64,000 nt of DNA from Hyphomicrobiales bacterium. Its GTDB lineage: Bacteria; Pseudomonadota; Alphaproteobacteria; Rhizobiales; Rhizobiaceae. Below the pieces are notes generated by a model. The model did not search any database. It was not told the DNA's origin and saw nothing but the letters and a program-made list of their open reading frames with translations. Made by a program: the position numbers and the translations under genes. How positions within the stretch are numbered: position 1 is the stretch's first letter; each line of letters starts with the position of its first letter. Below, in pieces: positions 43,625-52,449 of the stretch. The stretch covers positions 62,001-126,000 of the forward strand of contig UCJA01000004.1 of assembly GCA_900472675.1 (NCBI GenBank). The letters are read 5' to 3'.

Positions 43625-45106
43625 TCAGCCATCCAGGCCCAGCGGATCGGCCACGCGCGGCCAGAGCTTGAGGCTCGCCTTGCGGTAGGGCGTGGTTGCG
43701 GGATCGGTGGGATAGGAGGTCGGTGCGGCGATATAGACGATCTCGGACGAGACCGGCTGGAAGCCCGCATGAAAATGGTTGGTCGACTTGACCAGCAGGA
43801 AGGATTTTTCCGTGAAGTCGATGTGCTGGTTGGAGAAGATGTCGGGCTGATAGGTCTGCGTGCGGCTGGTGATCAGCACGATGTCGATCGTGGTGCCGAG
43901 CGGGCGAATGACGGCGGCCCGGCCGAGCGTGACGCGGCTGTTGCGGAAGCTCTGCCAGCCGGCCTCGAAGACGTGGCGGACGGTGACGCGCAGGTCGAGC
44001 GGCTCGCCGCCTTCCGGGCTGGACTTGCCGCCGACGCGAAGATTGAGCTCGGCGCCTTGCCCGGCCGCGTGGCAAAAGCTGACAGCGATGGGATCCCAAA
44101 GGGTCGCCACGGCGAAATTGTCCATGCCGCGTTCCATCATCCGCCGCAGGATGTAGGTCGCGTCTCCGGCAACGCCGCCGCCCGGATTGTCCCAGACATC
44201 GGCAATCGTCACCGGTTTTTCCGGATGGGCGGCGCGGATCTCGATCGCCTTCTCAAGGCCGGCTTCCGTGTCGAACATCGGCATCGCCGTCTCTTTGCGC
44301 ATCCGGTAGAGCTCGTGGCCGAGCGACATCGCCAGCGCGTCGCCCTTGGCCTTGTCGTTGTCGGTGACGACGACGATGCGGGTTCCCATGTCGGGCAGGT
44401 CGCCAGCCATGAAGCCATGGATGACGGACACCGAAAGCACGCCGTCCTTGCCTTCCAGCGCCTGAAGGCGATCGACGAAGGAGCGCATCGGCTCGCGGCT
44501 GGTCGGGAAGATGGTGATCATCCGGCAGTCGAAGGTGGAGATGACGGGTTTGATGCCGCCCCGCAGCGAATGCAGGGCGAGTTCGACGACGTGTTCGCCG
44601 CGCTGTTCGAAATCCGTATGGGGGAATTCGAGGAAGGCCGCCATGATGTCGAGCTTTTCCACGCGCAGCGCCGTCAGGTGGCTGTGGGGGTCAAATTCTG
44701 CAGCGACCAGCACGTCCGGGCCGACGATGTCGCGGACGCGGGACAGCAGGTCGCCTTCGGGATCGTCATAGCCTTGTGCGGCCATGGCGCCATGGAGGCC
44801 CAGCACGACCCCATCGACGGGGAGTGCGGCGGTCAGTTCGGAGAGGATCAGGTCGCGCAGCGTCTCGTAGGTCTGGCGCTGGATCAGCCCTGCCGGTTCG
44901 GCCCAGCAGGAGGTGCCCTCGATCACGGTAAAGCCTTCGGCGCGGCCGCGACGGCGCAGGATCGGCACGACGGAGGAGCAGAGCGTCGGCGTATCCGGAT
45001 GTTCGCCAGGTCCGGCATAGAAGGCGGCCTTGAAAGCGTTCAAGTCCGTCGGAACCGGCGAGAAGGTGTTTGTTTCAGTCGCCAGCGAGGCGGTGAAGAT
45101 GCGCAT
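43625..45106 (-). CDS. M81-family metallopeptidase (MlrC / microcystinase C-like)
   Basis: The product has 493 residues. MlrC family blocks are MRIFTASLATETNTFSPVPTDL, GLHGAMAAQGYDDPEGDLLSRVR, DVLVAAEFDPHSHLTA, GIKPVISTFDCRMITIFPTSREPM, DVWDNPGGGVAGDATYILRRMMERG and a C-terminal DFTEKSFLLVKSTNHFHAGFQP. MlrC cleaves the linear tetrapeptide from microcystin, around the Adda residue. Most rhizobial homologues have no known substrate. It has no signal peptide, so it probably acts in the cytoplasm on what the importer brings in. It is the first gene of the mlrC-dppABC(DF)-ridA operon. Confidence 0.83.
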   Translation of the reverse strand: MRIFTASLATETNTFSPVPTDLNAFKAAFYAGPGEHPDTPTLCSSVVPILRRRGRAEGFTVIEGTSCWAEPAGLIQRQTYETLRDLILSELTAALPVDGVVLGLHGAMAAQGYDDPEGDLLSRVRDIVGPDVLVAAEFDPHSHLTALRVEKLDIMAAFLEFPHTDFEQRGEHVVELALHSLRGGIKPVISTFDCRMITIFPTSREPMRSFVDRLQALEGKDGVLSVSVIHGFMAGDLPDMGTRIVVVTDNDKAKGDALAMSLGHELYRMRKETAMPMFDTEAGLEKAIEIRAAHPEKPVTIADVWDNPGGGVAGDATYILRRMMERGMDNFAVATLWDPIAVSFCHAAGQGAELNLRVGGKSSPEGGEPLDLRVTVRHVFEAGWQSFRNSRVTLGRAAVIRPLGTTIDIVLITSRTQTYQPDIFSNQHIDFTEKSFLLVKSTNHFHAGFQPVSSEIVYIAAPTSYPTDPATTPYRKASLKLWPRVADPLGLDG

Positions 45107-45466
45107 GTGTGTTTTCCGGATCGGTCCGACGGCATCAGGCTTCTGTGGTCACCGAGCGCCAGCACCTTCTTGCTTGATTTTTTTCGATCGCCGGAGCCGG
45201 CACGCCATGCCCCGGGAACCTCAGTCCCATTTTTCGTTCAGTTCGCCCATTCACCATTCTGGTGTAATTTATTTTCTTCATAATGCGTCAAAAGCTGCTG
45301 AAGTCAACGATTTTCCAGGATAGGCACCAATTCGTGTAATTTATTTTCTATAAGTGTAAATCGGCGGAAAATTTCAGCGCTACGGCTTTTCATCCTCCAA
45401 ACATGAAAAAAGGCGCCCGAAACAGGCGCCCTATTTTCATTCCGTCAGCGACAGCAGATCGGCCAG
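45107..45466. promoter_or_regulatory. AT-rich control region with two copies of GTGTAATTTATTTTCT
   Basis: This 360-bp gap between the mlrC start and the end of the PLP-enzyme gene holds no credible gene. It is much more AT-rich than its flanks. GTGTAATTTATTTTCT occurs at 45262-45277 and again at 45334-45349, 72 bp apart. A related copy, GTGAAATTGATTTTC, lies at 46667-46681 before the RpiR gene. The motif read on the other strand is GAAAATAAATTACAC, a partly palindromic AT-rich form usual for RpiR-family sites. It is the likely promoter and operator of the mlrC operon. Confidence 0.6.
45405..45430 (-). terminator. Intrinsic terminator of the PLP-enzyme gene
   Basis: Read on the minus strand, GGCGCC, a 7-nt loop, then GGCGCC is followed by TTTTTTTC. 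This is an all-GC 6-bp stem with a U-run, lying 37 bases beyond the stop of the gene at 45467-46555. It separates that transcript from the downstream mlrC operon. Confidence 0.7.
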
Positions 45467-46555
45467 CTACCAGACCGTGCCGCGGGCATCGACTTTCTCG
45501 ACCCGTGTCACGACGCCGTCCCGATGGAAGACCATGCGGTCGAAGAGGTTGGTGACCACGCAGGTGTGGTTCGGCACGATCCTCACCATCTCTCCGATCT
45601 CGCGAAAGGGGGTCGCGCAATCGGTCAGGTCGACCACCGCGTGTTCTTCGGACAGGGAGACGATCCGCGCCCCGTCGAAGCCGTCGATTGTCCCGTAGTC
45701 GGAAAAGCCAAGGAGGTCCGAGGTCAGGGCCTTGGAGCCGCAATCGAGCACGGCGCGATCGGGCGCCGGGCGCGACACCACGGTCGCCAGCACATGCATG
45801 GCCAGGTCATCGGCCGTGCAGTGGCCGGCACGCACCATGCTGCGGTCGTTGTAGACATAGGTGCCGGCGCGGTGCTCGGTTGCCGAGGGCACGAGATGGG
45901 CTGCAAAGAGATCCGGCGAACCGCCGCTGGACCGCACCGGGCATTCGATCCCCTTTTCCGACAGCAGCGCCATGGTGCGGGTCATGAAGGCCTCGACCTG
46001 TTCGGCGCCGCCGATCGCCGGATAGGTCATGATGCCGCCGAAGCGCAGGCCGGGTGCAGCCGCAATGCTTTCCGCCAGCGCAACCGCTGCTTCCGGCGTC
46101 TGGACGCCGCAGCGTTTCGCACCGCTGTCGCATTCCACCAGCACCGTCAGCGGGCGGTCGGTATCGAAGGTTGCGGCCAATCCGGCGACGGTCACATCGC
46201 TGTCGGCCACGACCGCGAGTTTGGCCACCCGGGCGTTCAGCGCCTTGAGGCGGGCGAGCTTGACCGATCCGAGAATATTGTAGGTGATCAGGATGTCGTC
46301 GAAGCCCGCATCGGCAAAGACCTCCGCTTCGGTGACCTTCTGGCAGTTCAGCCCAACCGCGCCAGCCTCCACCTGTTGGCGTGCCACGGAGGCGATCTTG
46401 TGGGTCTTGATATGCGGCCGGAAATGCTTGCCGTTCTTGTCGCAATAGGCCTGGGCCCGGGCGATATTGGCCGACAACCGGTCTTCATTGATTACTGGCA
46501 TGGGTGTTGCCACCTGGTGGAGCGGCGTGCCGGGTTCTGGCCAGGGATAGTTCAT
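45467..46555 (-). CDS. PLP enzyme of the D-threonine aldolase / D-serine dehydratase (DSD1-like) fold
   Basis: The product has 362 residues, with an alanine-racemase-type N-terminal barrel and a C-terminal beta domain. The PLP lysine is Lys50 in FRPHIKTHK. Other blocks are GLNCQKVTEAEVFADAGFDDILITYNI, VLVECDSGAKRCGV, SSGGSPD and AGTYVYND. The C-terminal PNHTC (His330, Cys332) is where this family holds a metal ion. Members split D-beta-hydroxy amino acids (aldolase) or dehydrate D-serine. A GAGG-containing site precedes the ATG at 46555. It is divergent from the RpiR gene and next to the mlrC/peptide-import operon. Confidence 0.77.
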   Translation of the reverse strand: MNYPWPEPGTPLHQVATPMPVINEDRLSANIARAQAYCDKNGKHFRPHIKTHKIASVARQQVEAGAVGLNCQKVTEAEVFADAGFDDILITYNILGSVKLARLKALNARVAKLAVVADSDVTVAGLAATFDTDRPLTVLVECDSGAKRCGVQTPEAAVALAESIAAAPGLRFGGIMTYPAIGGAEQVEAFMTRTMALLSEKGIECPVRSSGGSPDLFAAHLVPSATEHRAGTYVYNDRSMVRAGHCTADDLAMHVLATVVSRPAPDRAVLDCGSKALTSDLLGFSDYGTIDGFDGARIVSLSEEHAVVDLTDCATPFREIGEMVRIVPNHTCVVTNLFDRMVFHRDGVVTRVEKVDARGTVW

Positions 46556-46666
46556 GATGCGACCTCGGTGGGGAATGCGCACTGCGGCGTGCGGATGTTT
46601 CTTTGTTTCGCGAAGGCGACGAGTTTCGTTGCTGCTGGCCGCCATTATGCTAAAAAAACGCGATCG

Positions 46667-46681
46667 GTGAAATTGATTTTC
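46667..46681. promoter_or_regulatory. Third copy of the mlrC-region motif, between the PLP-enzyme and RpiR genes
   Basis: GTGAAATTGATTTTC matches GTGTAATTTATTTTC at 13 of 15 positions. It lies about 50 bp upstream of the RpiR start, in the divergent promoter between that gene and the PLP-enzyme gene. Shared placement with the two copies before mlrC suggests one regulator for all three transcription units. Confidence 0.55.
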
Positions 46682-46728
46682 AGGGACGCCTGCTTTTTTC
46701 GGAAAGCCCTCCCAAGAAAGAGAGACGG

Positions 46729-47592
46729 ATGGACCTGTTTCACGCCCTTTCCAATCCGGACAGCAAGCTCTCCGGTCTCGAGGCCAAGCTTGCCCGCTTC
46801 GTGCTGGAGAACGTCGAGTTCGTCGTCAACGCTTCGATCATCGAGGTGGCGGAGCGGGCAGGTGTCTCGCCGCCCACCGTGACGCGGTTTTGCCGCCGCA
46901 TGGGCTGCCAGGGTTACTCCGATTTCAAGGTGCAGCTGACCAAGCTCGCCTATGTGGGCCTGCGCTACCTGACGCCAGAGGCCCCGACCGCCACAGCGGA
47001 GGAGGTGGCTCAGGACATCGTGTCCAAGGCACAGAACGCGCTGTTCGAAGTGCATCGCCAGCTTGATCTTGCCGCCATCGACAAGGCGGCGCAGCTGCTG
47101 CGCGGGGCCGACTTCATCCAGGCCTTCGGCGCCAGCGGCAATTCGGCGATGATCGTCAACGAGCTGCACAACCGTCTCTTCCGGCTCGGCTGCCGCATCA
47201 ATGCCTCCAACGACCACAGCATGAACCTGATGATTTCGGCCGCGGCGCAGCCGGGAACGGTGGTGTTCGGCTCTTCCTTCACCGGTCGCGACATGGGCCT
47301 GGTGCACTGCCTGGATCTGCTGCGGCAGCGTGAGATCCCCACCATCGTGATGACGCAGAGCGGATCACCGGTTGCGAATGCCGCAGACGTGACGATCGCC
47401 ATCACCATGCCCGAGGGCAAGAACATCTTCCGTCCGACTTCGACCCGCTATGCCTATCTGGCCGCGATCGACATCCTGGCAAACCTGGTCGCCTATGCGG
47501 ATCGCACCCGGGCGCTGAAATCGCTGCGCAGCATCAAGGAAGAGCTGGTGCGCAACAGAGACGGCGACGATCGCCAGCTTCTCGGCGACTGA
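46729..47592 (+). CDS. MurR/RpiR-family transcriptional regulator
   Basis: The product has 287 residues. The RpiR helix-turn-helix domain is SKLSGLEAKLARFVLENVEFVVNASIIEVAERAGVSPPTVTRFCRRMGCQGYSDFKVQL. The SIS domain is IQAFGASGNSAMIVNELHNRLFRLG, then GTVVFGSSFTGRDMGLVHCL and IPTIVMTQSGSPVANAADVTIAI. SIS domains of this family usually sense phosphosugars, which is odd beside peptide and D-amino-acid genes. AAGAAAGAGACGG precedes the ATG. It is the natural candidate to bind the GTGWAATTKATTTTC sites on both sides of the PLP-enzyme gene. Confidence 0.85.
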   Translation: MDLFHALSNPDSKLSGLEAKLARFVLENVEFVVNASIIEVAERAGVSPPTVTRFCRRMGCQGYSDFKVQLTKLAYVGLRYLTPEAPTATAEEVAQDIVSKAQNALFEVHRQLDLAAIDKAAQLLRGADFIQAFGASGNSAMIVNELHNRLFRLGCRINASNDHSMNLMISAAAQPGTVVFGSSFTGRDMGLVHCLDLLRQREIPTIVMTQSGSPVANAADVTIAITMPEGKNIFRPTSTRYAYLAAIDILANLVAYADRTRALKSLRSIKEELVRNRDGDDRQLLGD

Positions 47593-47603
47593 CGGCTGCT
47601 TAA

Positions 47604-48047
47604 TTACAGGCGTGCCTTTGTGCTGCGCGGCGTCGCCAGCAGAAGATTGGTCTCGCTGGCCGTAATGCCCTGCAGTAGGCGGATGCGGCGCAGAACGCTG
47701 TCGAAGTCGCCGAGCGTCGCCGCACCCAGTTCGACGATCAGGTCCCAGCGGCCATTGGTGGTATGAACTGCCGAGATTTCCGGAAAGCCGCCGAGCGAGC
47801 GGATCACCCGGTCGGCGACATGACCCTCAATCTCGATCATCATGATGCCGCGAACCGGCAGTTCCACCGCGTCGGCCCGCAGGATGACCGTGTAGCCGAT
47901 GATGCCGCCGCTCTTTTCCAGCTTTTCCATGCGCGCCCGCACCGTCGCCCGCGAAACGCCGAGCTCTCCGGCAAGGTCGGAAACGCTGCGCCGGGCATTG
48001 TGCCGCAGCAGCGTGATCAGCCTGTTATCAAACTCGTCCATGATCAT
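47604..48047 (-). CDS. Lrp/AsnC-family transcriptional regulator
   Basis: The product has 147 residues. The helix-turn-helix is DEFDNRLITLLRHNARRSVSDLAGELGVSRATVRARMEKLEKSGGIIGYTVIL, followed by the ligand-binding RAM domain (GIMMIEIEGHVADRVIRSLGGFPEISAVHTTNGRWDLIVELGA). It is divergent from arginase, so it most likely controls arginine or ornithine catabolism in response to an amino acid. A second ATG two codons in is equally possible. Confidence 0.87.
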   Translation of the reverse strand: MIMDEFDNRLITLLRHNARRSVSDLAGELGVSRATVRARMEKLEKSGGIIGYTVILRADAVELPVRGIMMIEIEGHVADRVIRSLGGFPEISAVHTTNGRWDLIVELGAATLGDFDSVLRRIRLLQGITASETNLLLATPRSTKARL

Positions 48048-48091
48048 ACCGCAAGATTGGCCTGCCGTTTTGGTAGATCAGGCTGCCGAAT

Positions 48092-48120
48092 ATGGCAATC
48101 CGTGTTGTACACATTGCCAT
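48092..48120. promoter_or_regulatory. Candidate Lrp-type operator in the regulator-arginase divergent region
   Basis: ATGGCAAT (48092-48099) and ATTGCCAT (48113-48120) are perfect inverted repeats with a 13-bp spacer, within the 113-bp gap between the Lrp-type gene and arginase. The arrangement suits a dimeric or octameric Lrp-family protein that controls both promoters. Confidence 0.5.
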
Positions 48121-48160
48121 CACCCCATGCTGAAATGACCTCGAAAATGGAGAATGACGG

Positions 48161-49081
48161 ATGCAGTGCAAATTGATCGGCGTGCCCCTTCAGGACGGTG
48201 CCTCGCGGCTCGGCTGCGAGATGGGCCCGAGCGCCTTGCGGACGGCGGGCATGAAACCGGCGCTTGAAGAGCTCGGCCATTCGGTCACCGATCTCGGCAA
48301 TGTGGTGCCGACCGACATCGTGCCGCTGCAGCATCCCAATAGCGCCATCCATCACCTGCCGGAGATTGCCGCCTGGGCAAAGCTGCTGAGCGAGGTCGCC
48401 TACCGCGAGAGCGCCGAGGGCATGCCGATCTTCATGGGCGGCGATCATGCCATGGCGGCCGGCATCATTCCCGGTCTGTCGCGCAGGGCAGCCGAAAAGC
48501 AGCGGCCCTTCTTCGTGCTGTGGCTGGATGCCCACACGGATTTCCATTCGCTGGACTCGACAGAAAGCGGCAATCTGCACGGTGTTCCGGTTGCCTATTT
48601 CACCGGCGAGCCCGGGTTCGAGGGCTATTTTCCGGCACTGTCGCATCCGGTCGATCCCACGCATCTCTGCATGATCGGGATCCGCAGCGTCGATCCGGCG
48701 GAGCGCCGCGGGCTGAAGTCGAAGGGCGTTACCATTCATGACATGCGGTCGATCGACGAGCATGGCGTCGCTGCCGTGCTGCGCGATTTCATCGCCATGG
48801 TGGAGGCGGCCGACGGCCTCTTGCACGTGAGTCTTGACGTGGATTTTCTTGATCCGTCGGTGGCGCCAGCGGTCGGGACCACGGTGCCGGGTGGTGCCTC
48901 CTTCCGCGAGGCGCATCTCGTCATGGAAATGCTGCACGACAGCGGGCTGGTGACGAGCCTCGATCTGGTCGAACTCAACCCTTTCCTCGACGAGCGCGGG
49001 CGCACCGCCACCCTGCTCGTCGATCTCACCGCGAGCCTCATGGGTCGCCAGGTCATGGACCGTCCCACAAGGAGCTACTGA
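48161..49081 (+). CDS. rocF: Arginase
   Basis: The product has 306 residues with all ureohydrolase manganese motifs: GGDHAMA (His96), WLDAHTDFH (Asp123, His125, Asp127) and SLDVDFLDP (Asp226, Asp228). The C-terminal SLDLVELNPFLDERGRTATLLVDLTASLMG is typical of arginase rather than agmatinase. It hydrolyses arginine to ornithine and urea in the cytoplasm. The next gene uses the ornithine, and the two overlap by one base. Agrobacterium carries comparable arginase-ocd pairs for opine use. Confidence 0.88.
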   Translation: MQCKLIGVPLQDGASRLGCEMGPSALRTAGMKPALEELGHSVTDLGNVVPTDIVPLQHPNSAIHHLPEIAAWAKLLSEVAYRESAEGMPIFMGGDHAMAAGIIPGLSRRAAEKQRPFFVLWLDAHTDFHSLDSTESGNLHGVPVAYFTGEPGFEGYFPALSHPVDPTHLCMIGIRSVDPAERRGLKSKGVTIHDMRSIDEHGVAAVLRDFIAMVEAADGLLHVSLDVDFLDPSVAPAVGTTVPGGASFREAHLVMEMLHDSGLVTSLDLVELNPFLDERGRTATLLVDLTASLMGRQVMDRPTRSY

Positions 49082-50139
49082 TGCCCGCCAGCGACCAGCT
49101 CAATATCGTGCCCTTCGTCAGCGTCGAGACCATGATGGATCTCGTGCTGACCACCGGGACGGAGACGTTTCTTCGAGAGCTGGCCGCTTACGTGGAGGAG
49201 GATTTTGGCCGGTGGGAGCGCTTCGACAAGGTCGCCCGGGTGGCTTCCCATTCGGAGGATGGGGTGATCGAGCTGATGCCGACCAGCGACGGAACGCTCT
49301 ACAGCTTCAAATATGTGAACGGCCACCCGAAGAATACCCGCAGCGGCCGCCAGACCGTCACCGCCTTCGGCGTCTTGTCGGATGTGGACAGCGGCTATCC
49401 GCTGCTGCTCTCTGAAATGACGATCCTGACGGCGCTGCGCACGGCCGCGACGTCAGCGGTGGTCGCGAAATATCTGGCGCCGAAGGGTGCCCGCACCATG
49501 GCCATCATCGGCAATGGCGCGCAGAGCGAGTTCCAGGCGCTGGCCTTCAAAGCTCTGCTCGGGATCGACCGGCTGCGGCTCTACGATCTCGACCCTCAGG
49601 CCACTGAGCGGTGCCGACGCAACCTTCAGGGGCTGGGGCTGACCATCGAGGCCTGTGGGTCGACACAGGAGGCAGTCGAAGGCGCCGATATCATCACCAC
49701 CGTCACGGCCGACAAGCAGAATGCCACCATCCTCACCGACAACATGATCGGCTCGGGCGTGCACATCAATGCGGTCGGCGGCGACTGCCCCGGCAAGACG
49801 GAGCTGCATCGCGATATCCTGCTGCGGTCGTCGATTTTCGTGGAATACCCGCCGCAGACCTGGGTCGAAGGCGAGATCCAGCAATTGCCGAAGGATTTTC
49901 CGGTGACGGAGATCTGGCGGGTCATCAGCGGGCAGGTGCCCGGACGGCAATCGCCGTCGCAGATCACGCTGTTCGACAGCGTCGGTTTCGCGACCGAGGA
50001 TTTCTCGGCGCTCCGGTTCGTGCATGACAAGCTGCGTGGGAGCGACCGCTTCCAGAAACTCGACCTGCTCGCCGACCCCGACGAGCCGCGCGACCTGTTC
50101 GGCATGCTCTTGCGGCGCAAGGCGCTGACGAGCGCCTAG
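49081..50139 (+). CDS. ocd: Ornithine cyclodeaminase
   Basis: The product has 352 residues. Blocks are VSVETMMDLVLTTGTETFLRELAAYVEEDFGRWERFDKVARVASHS, GVIELMPTSDGTLYSFKYVNGHPKN, an NAD loop MAIIGNGAQSEFQALAF, ADIITTVTADKQNATILTDNMIGSGVHINAVGGDCPGKTEL and FVEYPPQTWVEGEIQQ. The enzyme converts ornithine to proline and ammonia with bound NAD. Its TAG stop shares the tetramer CTAG (50136-50139) with the stop of hutD on the other strand. Confidence 0.9.
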   Translation: MPASDQLNIVPFVSVETMMDLVLTTGTETFLRELAAYVEEDFGRWERFDKVARVASHSEDGVIELMPTSDGTLYSFKYVNGHPKNTRSGRQTVTAFGVLSDVDSGYPLLLSEMTILTALRTAATSAVVAKYLAPKGARTMAIIGNGAQSEFQALAFKALLGIDRLRLYDLDPQATERCRRNLQGLGLTIEACGSTQEAVEGADIITTVTADKQNATILTDNMIGSGVHINAVGGDCPGKTELHRDILLRSSIFVEYPPQTWVEGEIQQLPKDFPVTEIWRVISGQVPGRQSPSQITLFDSVGFATEDFSALRFVHDKLRGSDRFQKLDLLADPDEPRDLFGMLLRRKALTSA

Positions 50140-50708
50140 TCCCTGCCGACTGGCCGGATTTCGATGAGGAAGACTGCCGTTTCTTCGGCCACTATCAGCG
50201 AAAGCTGGTCTTCGCCCTGATCGAGCAGGATGGCGTCCATCGGGCCCAGCGGTTCGCTGCCGAGCATGGCGTCTCCCGCGACGACCACGACCGTCTGCCC
50301 CGATCCTGGGCTGATCGTCACCTCATTTCGTTCCGCGATCCGCTCGACGTGGTGCGTAAACCGGCGGCGGCGGGTCATGACGTTGAGGTCGGTGATGGCG
50401 CCGCCAGTCAGCCGGGCGCTAGTAGGTGCATCGCCGGGAAAGGCATGAGGCTCAGACGATTGCTGCAGAAGAACATCAGGCCGTCCGTCCACCGAGAGTG
50501 CCATCCCGTCACCGGTGAGGATGCTCAGCGTCCGGTCGATGCCGTCGAAGACGGAAAAAGCGCCGTCTTCTGCCACGGTCGCGGTGCTGATGCGCCAGTC
50601 GAAACTGCCGACATCAGCCCCCGGCGGGAAAACGGCGATCTCCACCGTCTCCCCCTTGCCGTTCTTCCAGGGCATGCGCTTGTGACCGGTGGCCCGCAGG
50701 ATGCGCAT
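50136..50708 (-). CDS. hutD: HutD family protein
   Basis: The product has 190 residues. It is a bicupin HutD, starting MRILRATGHKRMPWKNGKGETVEIAVFPPG, then FDWRISTATVAEDGAFSVFDGIDRTLSILTGDGM and ITDLNVMTRRRRFTHHVERI. In Pseudomonas HutD is needed for good growth on histidine and is thought to limit hut expression or sense urocanate-type ligands. It has no assigned catalytic step. The ATG at 50708 is six bases after hutU. An in-frame upstream start would run into hutU. It is last in the hutI-H-U-D operon. Confidence 0.85.
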   Translation of the reverse strand: MRILRATGHKRMPWKNGKGETVEIAVFPPGADVGSFDWRISTATVAEDGAFSVFDGIDRTLSILTGDGMALSVDGRPDVLLQQSSEPHAFPGDAPTSARLTGGAITDLNVMTRRRRFTHHVERIAERNEVTISPGSGQTVVVVAGDAMLGSEPLGPMDAILLDQGEDQLSLIVAEETAVFLIEIRPVGRD

Positions 50709-50713
50709 GCGCG

Positions 50714-52399
50714 TCAGTTCCCCAGGATGCCGGGAAGCCGCAGATCCTTCTCCTTCGCGCAATCGAGCGCGATGTCGTAGCCGGCATCTGCATGGCGCAT
50801 GACGCCGGTCGCCGGGTCGTTCCAGAGCACCCGCTCCAGCCGGCGGGCGGCATCATCGGTGCCATCGGCGCAGATGACCATGCCGGAGTGCTGGGAGAAG
50901 CCCATGCCGACGCCGCCGCCATGATGCAGCGATACCCAGGTGGCACCGGATGCGGTGTTGAGGAGGGCGTTGAGGAGCGGCCAGTCGGAGACGGCGTCGG
51001 AGCCGTCCTTCATGGCTTCCGTTTCCCGGTTCGGGGATGCGACGGAGCCGGAATCGAGATGATCGCGGCCGATGACGACAGGGGCGGAAAGTTCCCCCGT
51101 GCGCACCATCTCGTTGAAGGCGAGGCCGAGCTTGTGGCGATCGCCGAGGCCCACCCAGCAGATCCGCGCCGGCAGACCCTGGAAGGCGATCCGTTCGCGG
51201 GCCATGTCCAGCCAGTTGTGCAGGTGCTTGTTGTCGGGCAGGAGCTCCTTCACCTTGGCGTCGGTCTTGTAGATATCCTCCGGGTCGCCGGAGAGGGCAG
51301 CCCAGCGGAAGGGGCCGATGCCGCGGCAAAACAGCGGACGGATATAGGCCGGCACGAAGCCCGGAAAGGCGAATGCGTTTTCCAGGCCCTCGTCCTTGGC
51401 GACCTGGCGGATGTTGTTGCCGTAGTCGAGCGTCGGCACGCCGGCATCCCAGAAGGCCACCATGGCTTCCACGTGTTGCCTCATGGAGGCGCGGGCCGCC
51501 ACTTCCACCGATTTCGGGTCGCTCTCGCGGGCGGCCTTGGCCTGCTCGACGGTCCAGCCGAGGGGGAGATATCCGTTGCGCGGGTCATGCGCCGAGGTCT
51601 GGTCGGTGACGATGTCGGGGCGAGTGCCTCCGGCTTTCATGCGGGCAACCAGTTCGGGGAAGATTTCCGCGGCATTGCCGACCAGGCCGACCGATTTCGC
51701 CTCGCCGGCCCTGGTCCAGCGGTCGATCATCTCGAGCGCCTCGTCCAGCGTCTGCGCCTTTTCGTCGACGTAGCGGGTGCGCAGGCGGAAATCGATGCGG
51801 GTCTCGTCGCATTCGACGGCCAGGCAGCAGGCGCCGGCCATGACGGCTGCGAGCGGCTGTGCACCGCCCATGCCCCCAAGGCCGCCGGTCAGGATCCATT
51901 TGCCCTTGAGGCTGCCGTTGTAATGCTGGCGGCCGGCCTCCACAAAGGTTTCGTAGGTGCCCTGTACGATGCCCTGAGTGCCGATGTAGATCCAGGACCC
52001 GGCGGTCATCTGGCCGTACATGGCCAGGCCCTTCTTATCCAGCTCGTTGAAATGGTCCCAGGTCGCCCAGTGCGGCACGAGGTTGGAGTTGGCGATCAGG
52101 ACGCGCGGCGCATCCTTGTGGGTCCGGAACACGCCGGCCGGCTTGCCGGACTGGACGAGCAGAGTTTCCTCCTCGGTCAGCGTCTTCAGCGTGGCGACGA
52201 TGCGGTCGAAATCGTCCCACGTGCGGGCGGCGCGGCCGATGCCGCCATAGACGACCAGCTCATGCGGGTTTTCCGCCACGTCCGGATCGAGATTGTTCAT
52301 CAGCATGCGCAGCGGCGCTTCGGTCGTCCAGCTCAGGGCGTTGAGCTCGGATCCGCGGGGCGCGCGGACATCGCGGATATTGTGACGCGGGTTGGTCAT
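50714..52399 (-). CDS. hutU: Urocanate hydratase (urocanase)
   Basis: The product has 561 residues, full family length. Landmarks are [73 protein letters not shown] (NAD site), [39 protein letters not shown] with the catalytic-region Cys, and [22 protein letters not shown]. It hydrates urocanate to imidazolonepropionate using NAD as an electrophile. A palindromic repeat separates it from hutH upstream. Confidence 0.95.
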   Translation of the reverse strand: MTNPRHNIRDVRAPRGSELNALSWTTEAPLRMLMNNLDPDVAENPHELVVYGGIGRAARTWDDFDRIVATLKTLTEEETLLVQSGKPAGVFRTHKDAPRVLIANSNLVPHWATWDHFNELDKKGLAMYGQMTAGSWIYIGTQGIVQGTYETFVEAGRQHYNGSLKGKWILTGGLGGMGGAQPLAAVMAGACCLAVECDETRIDFRLRTRYVDEKAQTLDEALEMIDRWTRAGEAKSVGLVGNAAEIFPELVARMKAGGTRPDIVTDQTSAHDPRNGYLPLGWTVEQAKAARESDPKSVEVAARASMRQHVEAMVAFWDAGVPTLDYGNNIRQVAKDEGLENAFAFPGFVPAYIRPLFCRGIGPFRWAALSGDPEDIYKTDAKVKELLPDNKHLHNWLDMARERIAFQGLPARICWVGLGDRHKLGLAFNEMVRTGELSAPVVIGRDHLDSGSVASPNRETEAMKDGSDAVSDWPLLNALLNTASGATWVSLHHGGGVGMGFSQHSGMVICADGTDDAARRLERVLWNDPATGVMRHADAGYDIALDCAKEKDLRLPGILGN

Positions 52400-52449
52400 C
52401 GGGTGATCTCCTCGGAAAATGTGTCTCTCTGCGCAATTGACGTGACGCC

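Noticed and set aside
43385-45283. 632-codon plus-strand frame opposite the binding-protein and MlrC genes
   Set aside because: It spans two genes and their gap on the opposite strand and matches no family, while both minus-strand genes carry clear motifs.
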